NCBI GenBank assembly: GCA_964405325.1
Contig: CAYONM010000144.1
Location: 1-9,642, forward strand
Length of the DNA stretch: 9,642 nucleotides
Reading direction: 5' to 3'
Source of the DNA: CAYONM01 sp964405325
GTDB lineage: Bacteria; Planctomycetota; UBA11346
Made by a program: the position numbers and the translations under genes. Each line of letters begins with the position of its first letter. Within the stretch, counting starts at the first letter, position 1. Positions 1 to 7,807 of this stretch are shown here, one piece after another. The notes beneath the pieces are model-generated. The model did no database searches. It was not told the DNA's origin and saw only the letters and a program-made list of their open reading frames with translations.

Positions 1-113
1 CCCCTCGCGCCTCCGGCGCACCCGCCAGCCGGGCTCCGGTCCCACGCTCCTCCGTTTGGGCCGGCCTGCAGGATATTGCGCTTTTTTGGTGGCATCGTGC
101 GCTCTGCCGGGGT

Positions 114-156
114 TTGATCGGGCAATTGGATTGGTCTTAGTATTATCGTTTATAGT
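114..156 (+). promoter_or_regulatory. Possible promoter of the GH36-like gene
   Basis: An AT-rich island at about 120-156 stands out from GC-rich flanks and lies just upstream of the glycosidase gene. Two good -10 candidates are present: TATTAT at 141-146 and TATAGT at 151-156. The -35 partners are poor: TTGATC at 114-119 is 21 bp from the first, and TTGGAT at 126-131 is 19 bp from the second. The exact promoter is therefore uncertain. No convincing LacI- or GntR-type operator palindrome was found here. Bases 1-113 hold no recognisable gene, only a weak 5-bp stem (CCGGC 13-17 / GCCGG 28-32). The 3' end of an upstream gene there cannot be excluded. Confidence 0.25.
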
Positions 157-167
157 CTCGTACGCTC

Positions 168-172
168 GGAGG
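168..172 (+). promoter_or_regulatory. Ribosome binding site of the GH36-like gene
   Basis: GGAGG at 168-172 lies 7 nt before the ATG at 180, an ideal Shine-Dalgarno position, and it fixes the start. It is the only strong ribosome binding site seen in the window. The other genes have weak or no such signal. Confidence 0.7.
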
Positions 173-179
173 TTTTCGC

Positions 180-2165
180 ATGCTCGACATCGCCCGCTTC
201 GAACAGGAACTGCAGGCTGGCAGCGCGCCGCCCATAGCGCTGTGCATCGCTGGTACCGAGGTTACTTGGCAGTTCCGGCATCAGCGCCGTGACGGCCAGC
301 TGACCACCCTGGTCTACGGTTTGTCGGACTGGCCGCTGACCCTGCAGCTGCAAGTGGATCGGCAGGCGGATGATCTGCTCAGCTTCCGGGCTTGGTTATT
401 GGCTGAGCAGGCTATTCGCGAGCCCATCAGCGATCTGCGCCTGCTGGACCGCGATTTCGACGGTGTGCAGAACCTGCGCCGTTTCAACGGTGGTTGCAAT
501 TGGCTGCAGCAGGGCGATGCCTTCCCGCATCATAATTTCCAGATTCACGATCACAGCATTGATGTTGATACCCGCATTGATTGGCGCGAGGACGAAGGGC
601 GCTGTTCGCTGCAATTTCTACCCGTGTGGTGGTTGCAGGGCGATGGCCAGGGGCTGTGGTTCGGCCCGGAATGGGCTGGCAGCTGGCAGTTGCGTCAGGA
701 TGGGCCGAGGCTGCGTTTCGGTCTGCCGCACTGTCATTTCGTGCTGCAACAGGGCGAACAGGTGCCGCTGCCGGCGATGACCCTGGGCAGCTACCAGGGC
801 GATGTCTGGGCCGGCTGCCTGCATCTGCGTCGCTGCCTGCGCGATCATCTGCTGCCGGATCTGGGCGGTCAGCCCATTCAGCCGCCGGTGTTCTACCAGT
901 ACCTGGGCGGTGCCGCGGCCAAGCTGGATGCCGCTGGCCTGCAGCGCGAGACCGCCATTGCCGAGGAATTGGGCATCGAGGCCTTTGTCTGGGCTTCGCC
1001 CTGGAATCGCAGTGTGGTCGGTAGCACGGTGTTTGAGGACCAGCACGAGATGTTCCCCGATCTCTGCCGGCCGGATCAGCCCGACAGCTGGGGCAATTGG
1101 TGGGAGAATACTGGCGAGCATATTCCCGCGGCCGACCGCTTTCCCGCTGGTATTGAGCGTTTTTCAACCGATCTGAAACAGCGCGGCATGGTGCACGGTC
1201 TGTGGTACGATCCGCGGGTCAGCGAATATACCGAGGAAGCGACTCGCACCCACGATTTGACCCTCCCCTTTACGCCACGGCCAAACGAGAAACAGGCTAA
1301 GGCTTACAGCATGCGCCTGATCGACCTGGGCCGTACCGACGCCCAGCGTTATCAGGTGGCGGAATTGCGAAAATTCATTGAGGATTTCGGCGCCGAGTGG
1401 ATCTGGCACGACCTGAACGTGGAAATTCGCGAGCGCTATTTTGACCGGGCGGAAGCGCCGGATCGTCGCGGCCTGATGGAATTGCGCTATCACGCCGGTA
1501 TCGAGGTGGTGTACGACGAGATCCGGCGCCGTTTTCCGCAGGTGCGGATCGAATGGTGCGCCTCCGGAGGCAACATGATCAACCTCGGTATTCTGCGGCG
1601 CTGTCATGCCCTCTGGGTTACCGATCACGATCGGCCGGAATTCACCGATACGGGTGATGCGCATTCGGACGTGCTGCGAGTGTTCCGAACTTTCCTGAAT
1701 TGGATCATGCCTGCGGGATTGATCATGAATTCACCGAGTTATTTTGCCGAGGTCCAGGGTTGCGCCTTTTCGGAACATGACTTGGTCATGCAGATGGGGA
1801 GCGCGTTCGGTTTCGCGCAGTATCTGATGGACTGGAATGATGACAACCAAGCTGCTGCCAAGCAGGCGGTGGCGGTGTTCAAGCGGATTCGGCAGCTTTT
1901 GCATCGGGATTTCTGGGGCCTGTTCCCGCAGCAGGTCGACCGCAGTGGCTGGGACGGTTGGCAGTATCACGATCCGGAAACCGGCGATGGGGTGCTGCTG
2001 CTGTTCCGTGGTAGTCAGTGCCAGCAGGAGCAACAGGTCATCCAGCCGCGCTGGCTTGGGCAGGTCCAAACCGAGGTCCTGTTCGGTCAAGCCGAGGTCG
2101 ATCCGGTCAGTTGGACCATACGAATGCCGGGGACGGCGGCGGTGGTGGCGTATCGGGGGGCGTAA
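180..2165 (+). CDS. Divergent GH36-like glycoside hydrolase (alpha-galactosidase-type fold)
   Basis: A 661-residue protein without signal peptide, so probably cytoplasmic. The order fits family GH36 of clan GH-D: N-terminal beta-sandwich (about 1-235), TIM barrel (about 240-580) and C-terminal beta domain. The probable nucleophile is D411 in WIWHDLN (canonical KWDxN). The probable acid/base is D482 in WVTDHDR (canonical W-T/A-SD-x-ND), 71 residues later, which is normal spacing for the family. The segment IEWCASGG (457-464) followed by NLGILRR (468-474) closely follows the GH36 pattern CASGGGRVDLGIL. Several residues that hold galactose in the family look replaced: the DDGW-type pair aligns with W271-A272, the Lys of KWD with W409, and the Arg and Asp after SGGG with M466 and N468. 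The fold and retaining mechanism are likely; alpha-galactosidase specificity is doubtful. The start is set by the strong ribosome binding site. It is convergent with arfB, with zero bases between the stops. Confidence 0.85.
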   Translation: MLDIARFEQELQAGSAPPIALCIAGTEVTWQFRHQRRDGQLTTLVYGLSDWPLTLQLQVDRQADDLLSFRAWLLAEQAIREPISDLRLLDRDFDGVQNLRRFNGGCNWLQQGDAFPHHNFQIHDHSIDVDTRIDWREDEGRCSLQFLPVWWLQGDGQGLWFGPEWAGSWQLRQDGPRLRFGLPHCHFVLQQGEQVPLPAMTLGSYQGDVWAGCLHLRRCLRDHLLPDLGGQPIQPPVFYQYLGGAAAKLDAAGLQRETAIAEELGIEAFVWASPWNRSVVGSTVFEDQHEMFPDLCRPDQPDSWGNWWENTGEHIPAADRFPAGIERFSTDLKQRGMVHGLWYDPRVSEYTEEATRTHDLTLPFTPRPNEKQAKAYSMRLIDLGRTDAQRYQVAELRKFIEDFGAEWIWHDLNVEIRERYFDRAEAPDRRGLMELRYHAGIEVVYDEIRRRFPQVRIEWCASGGNMINLGILRRCHALWVTDHDRPEFTDTGDAHSDVLRVFRTFLNWIMPAGLIMNSPSYFAEVQGCAFSEHDLVMQMGSAFGFAQYLMDWNDDNQAAAKQAVAVFKRIRQLLHRDFWGLFPQQVDRSGWDGWQYHDPETGDGVLLLFRGSQCQQEQQVIQPRWLGQVQTEVLFGQAEVDPVSWTIRMPGTAAVVAYRGA

Positions 2166-2624
2166 TCACTCGAAGCGCTCCCGTCGTCGAGCCTTCTTCT
2201 GACCGGTCTGCTTCTTCCGGTTCAGCCGCCTTTGCTTGGCAGCGCGGCCGGGGCGGGTGGGGATGCGGCGGGTGGGGACCACCAGAGCCTGCTCGATCAG
2301 AGCCCGTAGGCGGCGCAGGACCAGGGCCCGGTTGCGTACCTGGCTGCGTTCGCGTTCGGACGAGAGGACCAGCTCGTCGTCTTGGGTCAGTCGATCGCCC
2401 AACAGGGTACGCAGGCGAGCCTTGGCGGCCCGGTTCAAACCGACCAGGGCATCCACTGCCAGGTGCAGGGTCACCTTGCTGTCGGTGGTGTTGACATGTT
2501 GCCCACCTGGACCACCGGCGCGGCTGCAGCGCCAGCGGCAGGCGCCGTGCGGCACCCAAACCCGCTCGCCCAGCTCGATCCGAAGTCCTGGCGTGCGCTC
2601 CTCGGCTTCTGGCGGTATACTCAT
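2166..2624 (-). CDS. arfB: ArfB/YaeJ-type alternative ribosome-rescue factor (peptidyl-tRNA hydrolase)
   Basis: A 152-residue class-I release-factor homologue lacking a codon-recognition domain. It is predicted to enter stalled ribosomes on truncated mRNA and hydrolyse peptidyl-tRNA. The catalytic GGQ is at residues 40-42 in SRAGGPGGQHVN, followed by the conserved SERERSQVRNR segment (about 89-99). The basic C-terminal tail (roughly 125-152, rich in K and R) matches the part of ArfB that lies in the empty mRNA channel. E. coli YaeJ has 140 residues; the extra length here is mostly an N-terminal extension of about 14 residues before GGQ. The stop codon (2166-2168) directly abuts the stop of the GH36 gene. 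The ATG (2622-2624) is 5 bp from the divergent kinase start. No Shine-Dalgarno sequence precedes it, so a short or absent leader is plausible. Confidence 0.93.
   Translation of the reverse strand: MSIPPEAEERTPGLRIELGERVWVPHGACRWRCSRAGGPGGQHVNTTDSKVTLHLAVDALVGLNRAAKARLRTLLGDRLTQDDELVLSSERERSQVRNRALVLRRLRALIEQALVVPTRRIPTRPGRAAKQRRLNRKKQTGQKKARRRERFE
2616..2621 (+). promoter_or_regulatory. Possible -10 element of the kinase gene, predicting a leaderless mRNA
   Basis: TATACT (5 of 6 matches to TATAAT) ends 8 nt before the kinase GTG at 2630. Transcription would then begin at about 2628-2630, essentially on the start codon. No Shine-Dalgarno sequence is present between the hexamer and the GTG, which agrees with leaderless translation. 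No convincing -35 is visible. The hexamer overlaps the first codon of arfB on the other strand (2622-2624 begins one base further on). Confidence 0.3.
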
Positions 2625-2629
2625 GGGCT

Positions 2630-5600
2630 GTGAGCGTGTACCACTGTCCCTACTGCCAAGTCAAGATCACCGACCCCTCGCTGCTGTTGCGGGCGCCGTG
2701 TCCGCATTGCGGTGAGATGCTCGATGGTTCCAGTGCTGCGCGAGCTCTGGTGGAGAGCCTGTGGGGGGAGTCGCTCAGCGAGACCAATCCCAGTCAGCAG
2801 GCGACCATCCGCTCCAAGTGCTGGTCCAGCAGTGGCTCGCAGCCGATCCTCCGACGTTTGCCCGTCTCCGATCTGCATCACCCCGCTGGGGTCGGTGATG
2901 CCTATGCCCTGCAGGTGGTGCTGGGCGAGGGGGGCATGGGCACGGTGTATCAAGCCAGCCAGACCTCCTTGGACCGGCAGGTGGCACTCAAGCGTATTCG
3001 CTCGGATATCCGCTCAGACAAACGCGCACGCGATAAATTCCTGGCCGAAGCCCTGGTGACCGGTGGTCTGGAACATCCCAACATCCCGCCGGTCTACGAG
3101 ATCGGTGAAGATGGCGATGGCCTACCCTTCTACGCCATGAAGCAGGTGCATGGCGTGCCCTGGTCTGAGCGCATCTCCATGTATAGCCTGACCCAGAACA
3201 TTGAGGTGCTGGTCACCCTGGGCAATGCCCTCGCCTTCGCTCACAGCCGGCAGATCATTCATCGCGATCTCAAGCCCTCCAATGTGATGCTGGGGGAATT
3301 TGGCGAAATCCTGGTGATGGACTGGGGCCTGGCGCTTAGTCTGGATGGCTCCCGTGGTGAAGGGTTGAGCGACAAGACCTCCATTGGTGGCACTCCGGCG
3401 TACATGCCGCCGGAAGTGGCGCAGGGGCGTAATGATAAGATTGGCCTGCATTCGGATATCTATCTGATGGGCGCGCTTTTATTCGAGATCATCACCGGCA
3501 AGCCGCCGCATGCAGGCGACAACACCCTCGACTGTCTGGCCAAAGCAGTCCAGAACATGATCCAGCCAACTCAGGTGCGGTCCAATCTGTTGGCTATCGC
3601 TTATAAGGCCATGGCCACCGATGTGACCGTCAGGTATCCGGACGTTGCCGGTTTTCAGCAGGCCTTGCGGGATTTTTTGGCTCACTGCGAAAGCGACCAG
3701 CTGCGCGACCAGGCCGAGGCCGAACTCACCGAAGCGGAATTCGGTGTGACCTACGAGGGCTACTTGCGTGCCCAGGCCAAATTCCAACAAGCGGTCGAGT
3801 TGTGGCCCAACAATGTGGCTGCTCGCGAGGGGCTGATCCGTTGCAATCTTGCTTATGCGGATTGCGCCTACCGTCGTGGTGATTTCGATTTGGCGTGGCA
3901 GTTGTTGGACCGTGAGGAACCCAGCCATCAGAAATTGTGGACCGATATCCATCGCGCGGTGGTGGCGCGTGGCCGTAGGCGGCCGGGTGGTTGGTCGCGC
4001 TTATTGTTGGTGGGATTGGGTTTGCTGGTGGGGATATTGGTGACCTGGTTCCTGGTTGCTCCGGCAAGTGGCAAGGGTGCCTGGTTGACGGTGTACTCGC
4101 AGATCTGGGATCATCCATCGGTCACCGACCGGCTTCTGTTTTTTGCGGACAGTTTTGATCAGCGTGTCTCGCCGCCAGTGGTCCAGGCAGACGGTCTCGT
4201 CCTGCAGGATGGTTTGAGCGTCTGGCTGGAGGGCTTGGATACCAGTATCGATCTGCGCGTGGATCTGACCGTGCAGTGGCCCGAGGAGGTCGATGGTCTG
4301 GAAATCATCATGGCCGGCGAACGGAGTCTGGGCACCACCGGTTGGAACCTGGTGCCCGTCGGATATTCCTGCCATTTTGCCGGGTGGCATGGCTTGCTGC
4401 ATCAGATCGGTATCAATCGCCAGATCCAGGCACCCAATCCCGGTTCGGGCATCGCCAGTCTGTTGCAGCCCGGGCAGCAGTATGTGCTCAGTTTGGAGCG
4501 CCGTGGACAGCGGGTTCGCATGTTGGTGGATGGCAAGCCGGTGTTGGAACGCCTGGATTTGCTGGCGCATCGCATGCCGCCGATACAGCAGCTAGGTTTC
4601 CGTTCGTGGGGGGAGTGTCGCATTATCAGCTGCACGGTGCAGCGGCGCAGCCCCGAGCCGGGACATCAGCCCTTGGCGGGCGCCAATTCGCTGCGTGATC
4701 ACGGTCATTATGCTGACGCATATCGCCTGTATCGAAGCCAGGCCAGGGACCTGCTGGGAACCTCGGCTGGATTTGAGGCCCTGGTGCAGAGTTATATTCT
4801 CGGCCTGGAATTGCCCGAGCTGGTGACGCCCGAAGTCGGTGGCCTGTTGTTGGAGCGTATCGCCCAGCATCCGCGTGGGCAGGAACTGGTGCCGGCGCTG
4901 ATCGCATTGCGTACCGAACACTTGTGGGCCGATGGCCGGTGGGCCGCGGCCTTGGACTTGTTGCCCGAGCACGTCAGGCACCGACCGGACAGCCGTCTGG
5001 CCTTGGATCTGCTGGGATCGCGGCCTCGGCGGCTGCCAGCAGACCTGAGCGAACGACTGTTGGCCTGGGTCGCGCGTTGTGAACGGGTTCATTATCTGGA
5101 TTTGGCCCAGATGGATCTGAACAACATCGATTGGGTTGCAAACATGCCCTTGCGCAGTCTGGTCTGCAATGGCAATGCGCTGGAACGTCTGCCTTCGTTG
5201 GCAGCGACCCGTCTGGTTGCCTTGAATTGTTCGGACAACCCCTTGTCGGAATTGCCCGAGTTGCCGGCCAGCCTACGGCAGTTACAGGCGGATCGTTGCC
5301 GTCTTCGTCATCTGCAGCAATTGGCCGGAACCAATCTTCGCCGACTGGTCGTCAACAACAATGCCATTGCCGATGTCGGCCCATTGATCGGTTTGCCTTT
5401 GCTTGAGGTGGATATTGGTGGGAATCGGATTGCAGACATAACGGCCTTGCGCGGCATGCTGCTGCAGCGCTTGGATATCAGCGACAACCAGGTCGAATAT
5501 CTCGACGTCCTCTTCGGGTCTCCCTTGCGGCGTTTGCGTGCGAGCGACAACCGCATCGTTTCCATCGATCCCCTGGTCGATCTCCCTCTGGAAGAATTGA

Positions 5601-6418
5601 TCTTGGACGGCAATCCCATTGGCGAGGTGCGTGGTCTGCGTGGTATTCCCCTGCGTCTGTTGGATGTGTCCTGGACCCAGGTGGTGGACCTGTCGCCCAT
5701 CAGTGGCAGTAAATTGCAAGTCTTGACCCTTGCTGGTACCCCGGTCGCTGAACTGAATCGTCTGGTGGCCCCCGATCTGCGTGAACTGGATGTCAGTCAA
5801 ACGGGCCTGAACCATCTGCCCATCGGTAACATGCCGCGGCTGGAACTTCTGAATTGTCGCGATGCCGCCATCGCCAATTTGGAAGAGGTTGCGTCAAGCA
5901 AGTTACAGCAACTCTTTTGTCATAGGTCGGACTTGAGTGATCAGGACTATGAACGTCTGGTGCACGTGGCGTCGCCCGATTTGGAGCGGAGCATCATGGA
6001 CGAGTGGCGACTGGCTCGGGCTTTAGCGGCACGCTGGAGTGAGCTGCTGACCGACAGCGAGCGATACCAGGGGGCGCGGTATGTGTTCCTTCCCACCCGA
6101 GCGACGCGCAAGGCGTGTCTGGCCTTGGCCCAGCAGGCCGGTGGCCGACTACTGGAAATCACTGATCCGGAGCAAGAAGCCTGGGTCGTCGGCCTGCTGC
6201 GACGACACGGCAGCCACGGGTGTTGGTTGGGCCTGGAAGGCGACTGGCCGGAGCACTGGCTGTCTGGGGCGCCGTTTACCTATCGGAATCTCAGCATGGC
6301 TCAGACTCATGGTTCTGGCTCATGGCATCTGTTCACCATCGGCAGCCGTGTGTTGTGGGCGCGGGCGCCGGATGAACAGGGTGCTAGCGATCTGATCATC
6401 GAAATCCCCGTGGAGTAA
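2630..6418 (+). CDS. Large transmembrane Hanks-type Ser/Thr protein kinase with zinc ribbon, LRR and C-type-lectin-like domain
   Basis: A 1262-residue receptor-like kinase. It begins with a zinc-ribbon-like motif C6-x2-C9 / C24-x2-C27. The kinase domain (about 92-355) looks active: glycine loop GEGGMG 99-104, K121 in VALK, E140 as helix-C Glu, HRD with D213 and N218, DWG with D231 in place of DFG, PPE with E262, and D276. A TPR-like helical segment follows (about 370-435), then an arginine-rich stop and one membrane helix (about 458-476). The outer part has a LamG/concanavalin-like beta region (about 503-672), a helical stretch (about 683-815), 13-14 leucine-rich repeats of about 21 residues (820-1098) and a C-type-lectin-like end (about 1146-1260, with WLGL). 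The kinase side is predicted cytoplasmic and the repeats exported, so it likely senses a surface or extracellular ligand. The GTG start is chosen because it keeps the zinc ribbon; GTG at 2636 is an alternative. A GntR/LacI regulator follows after 45 bp. Confidence 0.9.
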   Translation: MSVYHCPYCQVKITDPSLLLRAPCPHCGEMLDGSSAARALVESLWGESLSETNPSQQATIRSKCWSSSGSQPILRRLPVSDLHHPAGVGDAYALQVVLGEGGMGTVYQASQTSLDRQVALKRIRSDIRSDKRARDKFLAEALVTGGLEHPNIPPVYEIGEDGDGLPFYAMKQVHGVPWSERISMYSLTQNIEVLVTLGNALAFAHSRQIIHRDLKPSNVMLGEFGEILVMDWGLALSLDGSRGEGLSDKTSIGGTPAYMPPEVAQGRNDKIGLHSDIYLMGALLFEIITGKPPHAGDNTLDCLAKAVQNMIQPTQVRSNLLAIAYKAMATDVTVRYPDVAGFQQALRDFLAHCESDQLRDQAEAELTEAEFGVTYEGYLRAQAKFQQAVELWPNNVAAREGLIRCNLAYADCAYRRGDFDLAWQLLDREEPSHQKLWTDIHRAVVARGRRRPGGWSRLLLVGLGLLVGILVTWFLVAPASGKGAWLTVYSQIWDHPSVTDRLLFFADSFDQRVSPPVVQADGLVLQDGLSVWLEGLDTSIDLRVDLTVQWPEEVDGLEIIMAGERSLGTTGWNLVPVGYSCHFAGWHGLLHQIGINRQIQAPNPGSGIASLLQPGQQYVLSLERRGQRVRMLVDGKPVLERLDLLAHRMPPIQQLGFRSWGECRIISCTVQRRSPEPGHQPLAGANSLRDHGHYADAYRLYRSQARDLLGTSAGFEALVQSYILGLELPELVTPEVGGLLLERIAQHPRGQELVPALIALRTEHLWADGRWAAALDLLPEHVRHRPDSRLALDLLGSRPRRLPADLSERLLAWVARCERVHYLDLAQMDLNNIDWVANMPLRSLVCNGNALERLPSLAATRLVALNCSDNPLSELPELPASLRQLQADRCRLRHLQQLAGTNLRRLVVNNNAIADVGPLIGLPLLEVDIGGNRIADITALRGMLLQRLDISDNQVEYLDVLFGSPLRRLRASDNRIVSIDPLVDLPLEELILDGNPIGEVRGLRGIPLRLLDVSWTQVVDLSPISGSKLQVLTLAGTPVAELNRLVAPDLRELDVSQTGLNHLPIGNMPRLELLNCRDAAIANLEEVASSKLQQLFCHRSDLSDQDYERLVHVASPDLERSIMDEWRLARALAARWSELLTDSERYQGARYVFLPTRATRKACLALAQQAGGRLLEITDPEQEAWVVGLLRRHGSHGCWLGLEGDWPEHWLSGAPFTYRNLSMAQTHGSGSWHLFTIGSRVLWARAPDEQGASDLIIEIPVE
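2635..2664 (-). promoter_or_regulatory. Possible arfB promoter lying inside the kinase coding start
   Basis: On the minus strand TTGACT (2664-2659, 5 of 6 matches to TTGACA) is followed after 18 bp by TACACG (2640-2635, a weak -10). Transcription would start about 6-9 nt before the arfB ATG, giving an almost leaderless mRNA. The -10 is poor, so this is tentative. If real, the arfB promoter lies in the first 12 codons of the kinase. Confidence 0.22.
5087..5923 (+). repeat. Leucine-rich-repeat coding array within the kinase gene
   Basis: Residues 820-1098 of the kinase form 13-14 imperfect repeats of about 21 residues with the pattern L-xx-L-xxxx-N/T-x-I/L/V-xx-L-xx-L-xxx-PL. Examples are LRRLVVNNNAIADVGPLIG and LEELILDGNPIGEVRGLRG. 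The Asn ladder position is kept in the middle repeats and drifts to Thr (WTQ, AGT, SQT) in repeats 10-12. DNA identity between units is low, so the array looks old rather than a recent tandem expansion. Confidence 0.85.
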
Positions 6419-6463
6419 ACGGCCGCATTGTCAGAGCGCGGGTGCCGTGGATGCTCTTCCAGC

Positions 6464-7531
6464 ATGCCCCGTAAGCCCGACCAGCGTCAGCACGCCCTCG
6501 CCCAGATCGAACGCAATCTCGACAACCGGCATTGGTTGTCTGGTGCTTTGATCCCGTCTGAGCGTGAGCTTGCCAAACTCATTGAGCACAGCCGTTCCAC
6601 CACCCGTCTGGCCTTGGTGGAACTGGAGCGTCGCGGGCGACTGGCCCAGGTGCCCGGCAAGGGCTGGATGGTGCAGGAATCGGAGACCAGCGGGTCGGTG
6701 GCCTGGTTGCTGACCAGCCCGCCGGAGGTGCGCAAGCCGGATGGCACCATCATCGCGGGCATCCGATCGGTGCTGGGCGACTCTGGCTTGGAGGTGATCC
6801 AGTGCCCGTCGTCAAAAAAAGACGCCAAGCAGTTTCGGCTTGAACGTGCGGTCGATCCGGATCGGCATCGGATCGTCGCCTATTTCGATCATCAGGCTTT
6901 GGATGAGCGTTTCGTCAAACGTATGCGGAGCAAAGGCGTCCAACTGATCGGGGTCGGCATGCCGTACCAACGGGAATACGATACGGTTGCTCCCGATAGC
7001 ACGGCCCTGTTCCGACAAGCGTTGGGGCACCTGGTGGCACAGGGCCATCATCGGATCGCCTTTCTCGGTTTGCGGCCTCTGCATGCCTGCGGCGAGCTTT
7101 TTTGGCATCGGGTACTGGGCTATCGGGCTGTTGCTGAGGAATTGGGCCTCAAGCCGCACGAATTCTACATGGAGTGGAATACCTTTGGCGCCGTGGTGGA
7201 GCAGGCCTTGCGGATCTGCCAGCCCACCGCCTTGTGTGTTTCGGCCGTGCGCCATGCGATGGCCATCCGCCAGCAACTGACCGAGCGTGGCCTGCGGGTA
7301 CCAGAGGATCTCAGCCTGATCGGTGTTGGATTCAATGACGACTGGATGAGCAGCGAGCTGGGCGAAACCGGCCGCCTGAGCCGAGTTGGCGAGCCCTGGT
7401 TCGACATCGGTGCCCAGGTCGGCTGGCGCGCCAAACAACACTTGGCGGCCGATGGCCCGGTTCCGCCCTGCCTGCATCTGATCCGCGCCGGTGCCATTGA
7501 GGGCGCGTCTGTGCGTCCAATTCAGGCATAA
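6464..7531 (+). CDS. GntR/LacI hybrid transcriptional regulator (winged helix plus periplasmic-binding-type sugar sensor)
   Basis: A 355-residue DNA-binding regulator. Residues about 8-71 form a GntR-type winged helix, with the core IPSERELAKLIEHSRSTTR (30-48) and the wing VPGKGWMVQ (63-71). From about residue 78 the protein is a LacI-type periplasmic-binding-fold sensor, recognised by the HHRIAFLG segment, GYRAVAEELGL and VPEDLSLIGVGFNDDW. AraR of Bacillus has the same build and senses a sugar; many such hybrids in PVC bacteria sit in carbohydrate loci. The ligand here is unknown. ATG 6464 was chosen because GntR domains start a few residues before the first helix; an in-frame TTG at 6428 would add 12 residues. 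The ribosome binding site is weak. It follows the kinase by 45 bp on the same strand without a visible terminator, so co-transcription is possible. A link to the GH36 gene is only a guess. Confidence 0.9.
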   Translation: MPRKPDQRQHALAQIERNLDNRHWLSGALIPSERELAKLIEHSRSTTRLALVELERRGRLAQVPGKGWMVQESETSGSVAWLLTSPPEVRKPDGTIIAGIRSVLGDSGLEVIQCPSSKKDAKQFRLERAVDPDRHRIVAYFDHQALDERFVKRMRSKGVQLIGVGMPYQREYDTVAPDSTALFRQALGHLVAQGHHRIAFLGLRPLHACGELFWHRVLGYRAVAEELGLKPHEFYMEWNTFGAVVEQALRICQPTALCVSAVRHAMAIRQQLTERGLRVPEDLSLIGVGFNDDWMSSELGETGRLSRVGEPWFDIGAQVGWRAKQHLAADGPVPPCLHLIRAGAIEGASVRPIQA

Positions 7532-7570
7532 ACGGCATTGTCCTGCGACCACGCAGATCAGGTGTCACGG

Positions 7571-7609
7571 AATTATTCGGCGAACCGGACAGAGGCTCTG
7601 CCAATAATT
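7571..7609 (+). terminator. Nested hairpin downstream of the GntR/LacI gene, possible terminator
   Basis: The outer arms AATTATT-C-GGC (7571-7581) and GCCAATAATT (7600-7609) pair over 10 bp with one bulged C. The loop contains a second inverted repeat, CAGAG-G-CTCTG (7590-7600), which shares its last base with the outer arm. It lies 40 bp after the regulator stop codon, the right place for a terminator. There is no T-tract after the stem, so intrinsic termination is unproven, and the structure could equally belong to the repeats that follow. Confidence 0.25.
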
Positions 7610-7643
7610 GTCGAGAGATTCTGAGAATGACATAATGGACCTG

Positions 7644-7807
7644 GCCATTACCCACAAATCCGACCACCGTCTCTCTCATATTTCTCGCGCGTAGAACGCG
7701 GAAAGTGCTTGATCAGCCTGTTGAATCATTAATCCGTTTGGATACCTTTCGCCAAGGCGCCTTGGCGAGAGCGAAGAAAGCGAGATGAAAGACTTGTGGG
7801 TAATGGC
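7644..7807. repeat. 14-bp perfect inverted repeat pair (GCCATTACCCACAA)
   Basis: GCCATTACCCACAA at 7644-7657 is repeated as its exact reverse complement at 7794-7807, with 136 bp between the arms. A perfect 14-bp match is unlikely by chance over such a distance. It could be the ends of a small non-coding mobile element, the facing tips of two element remnants, or paired protein-binding sites. No transposase fragment was seen between or beside the arms, and no clear target-site duplication. Confidence 0.6.
7749..7768. promoter_or_regulatory. Perfect 20-bp palindrome, candidate operator
   Basis: The arm TCGCCAAGGC (7749-7758) is followed directly by its exact reverse complement GCCTTGGCGA (7759-7768), a gapless 20-bp palindrome. 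Such symmetry suits a dimeric DNA-binding protein; LacI-type operators are gapless palindromes of this size. The GntR/LacI hybrid encoded 218 bp upstream is a possible binder, but GntR-type heads usually prefer other symmetry, so the assignment is speculative. No second copy was found in the window. Confidence 0.4.

Noticed and set aside
56..292. Plus-strand ORF of 78 codons at the left edge
   Set aside because: It overlaps the start of the GH36-like gene in another frame, has no ribosome binding site and no recognisable domain.
6428..6463. Upstream TTG start for the GntR/LacI regulator
   Set aside because: It would add 12 Cys/Ser/Arg-rich residues before a GntR domain that starts naturally at the ATG at 6464, and it has no ribosome binding site.
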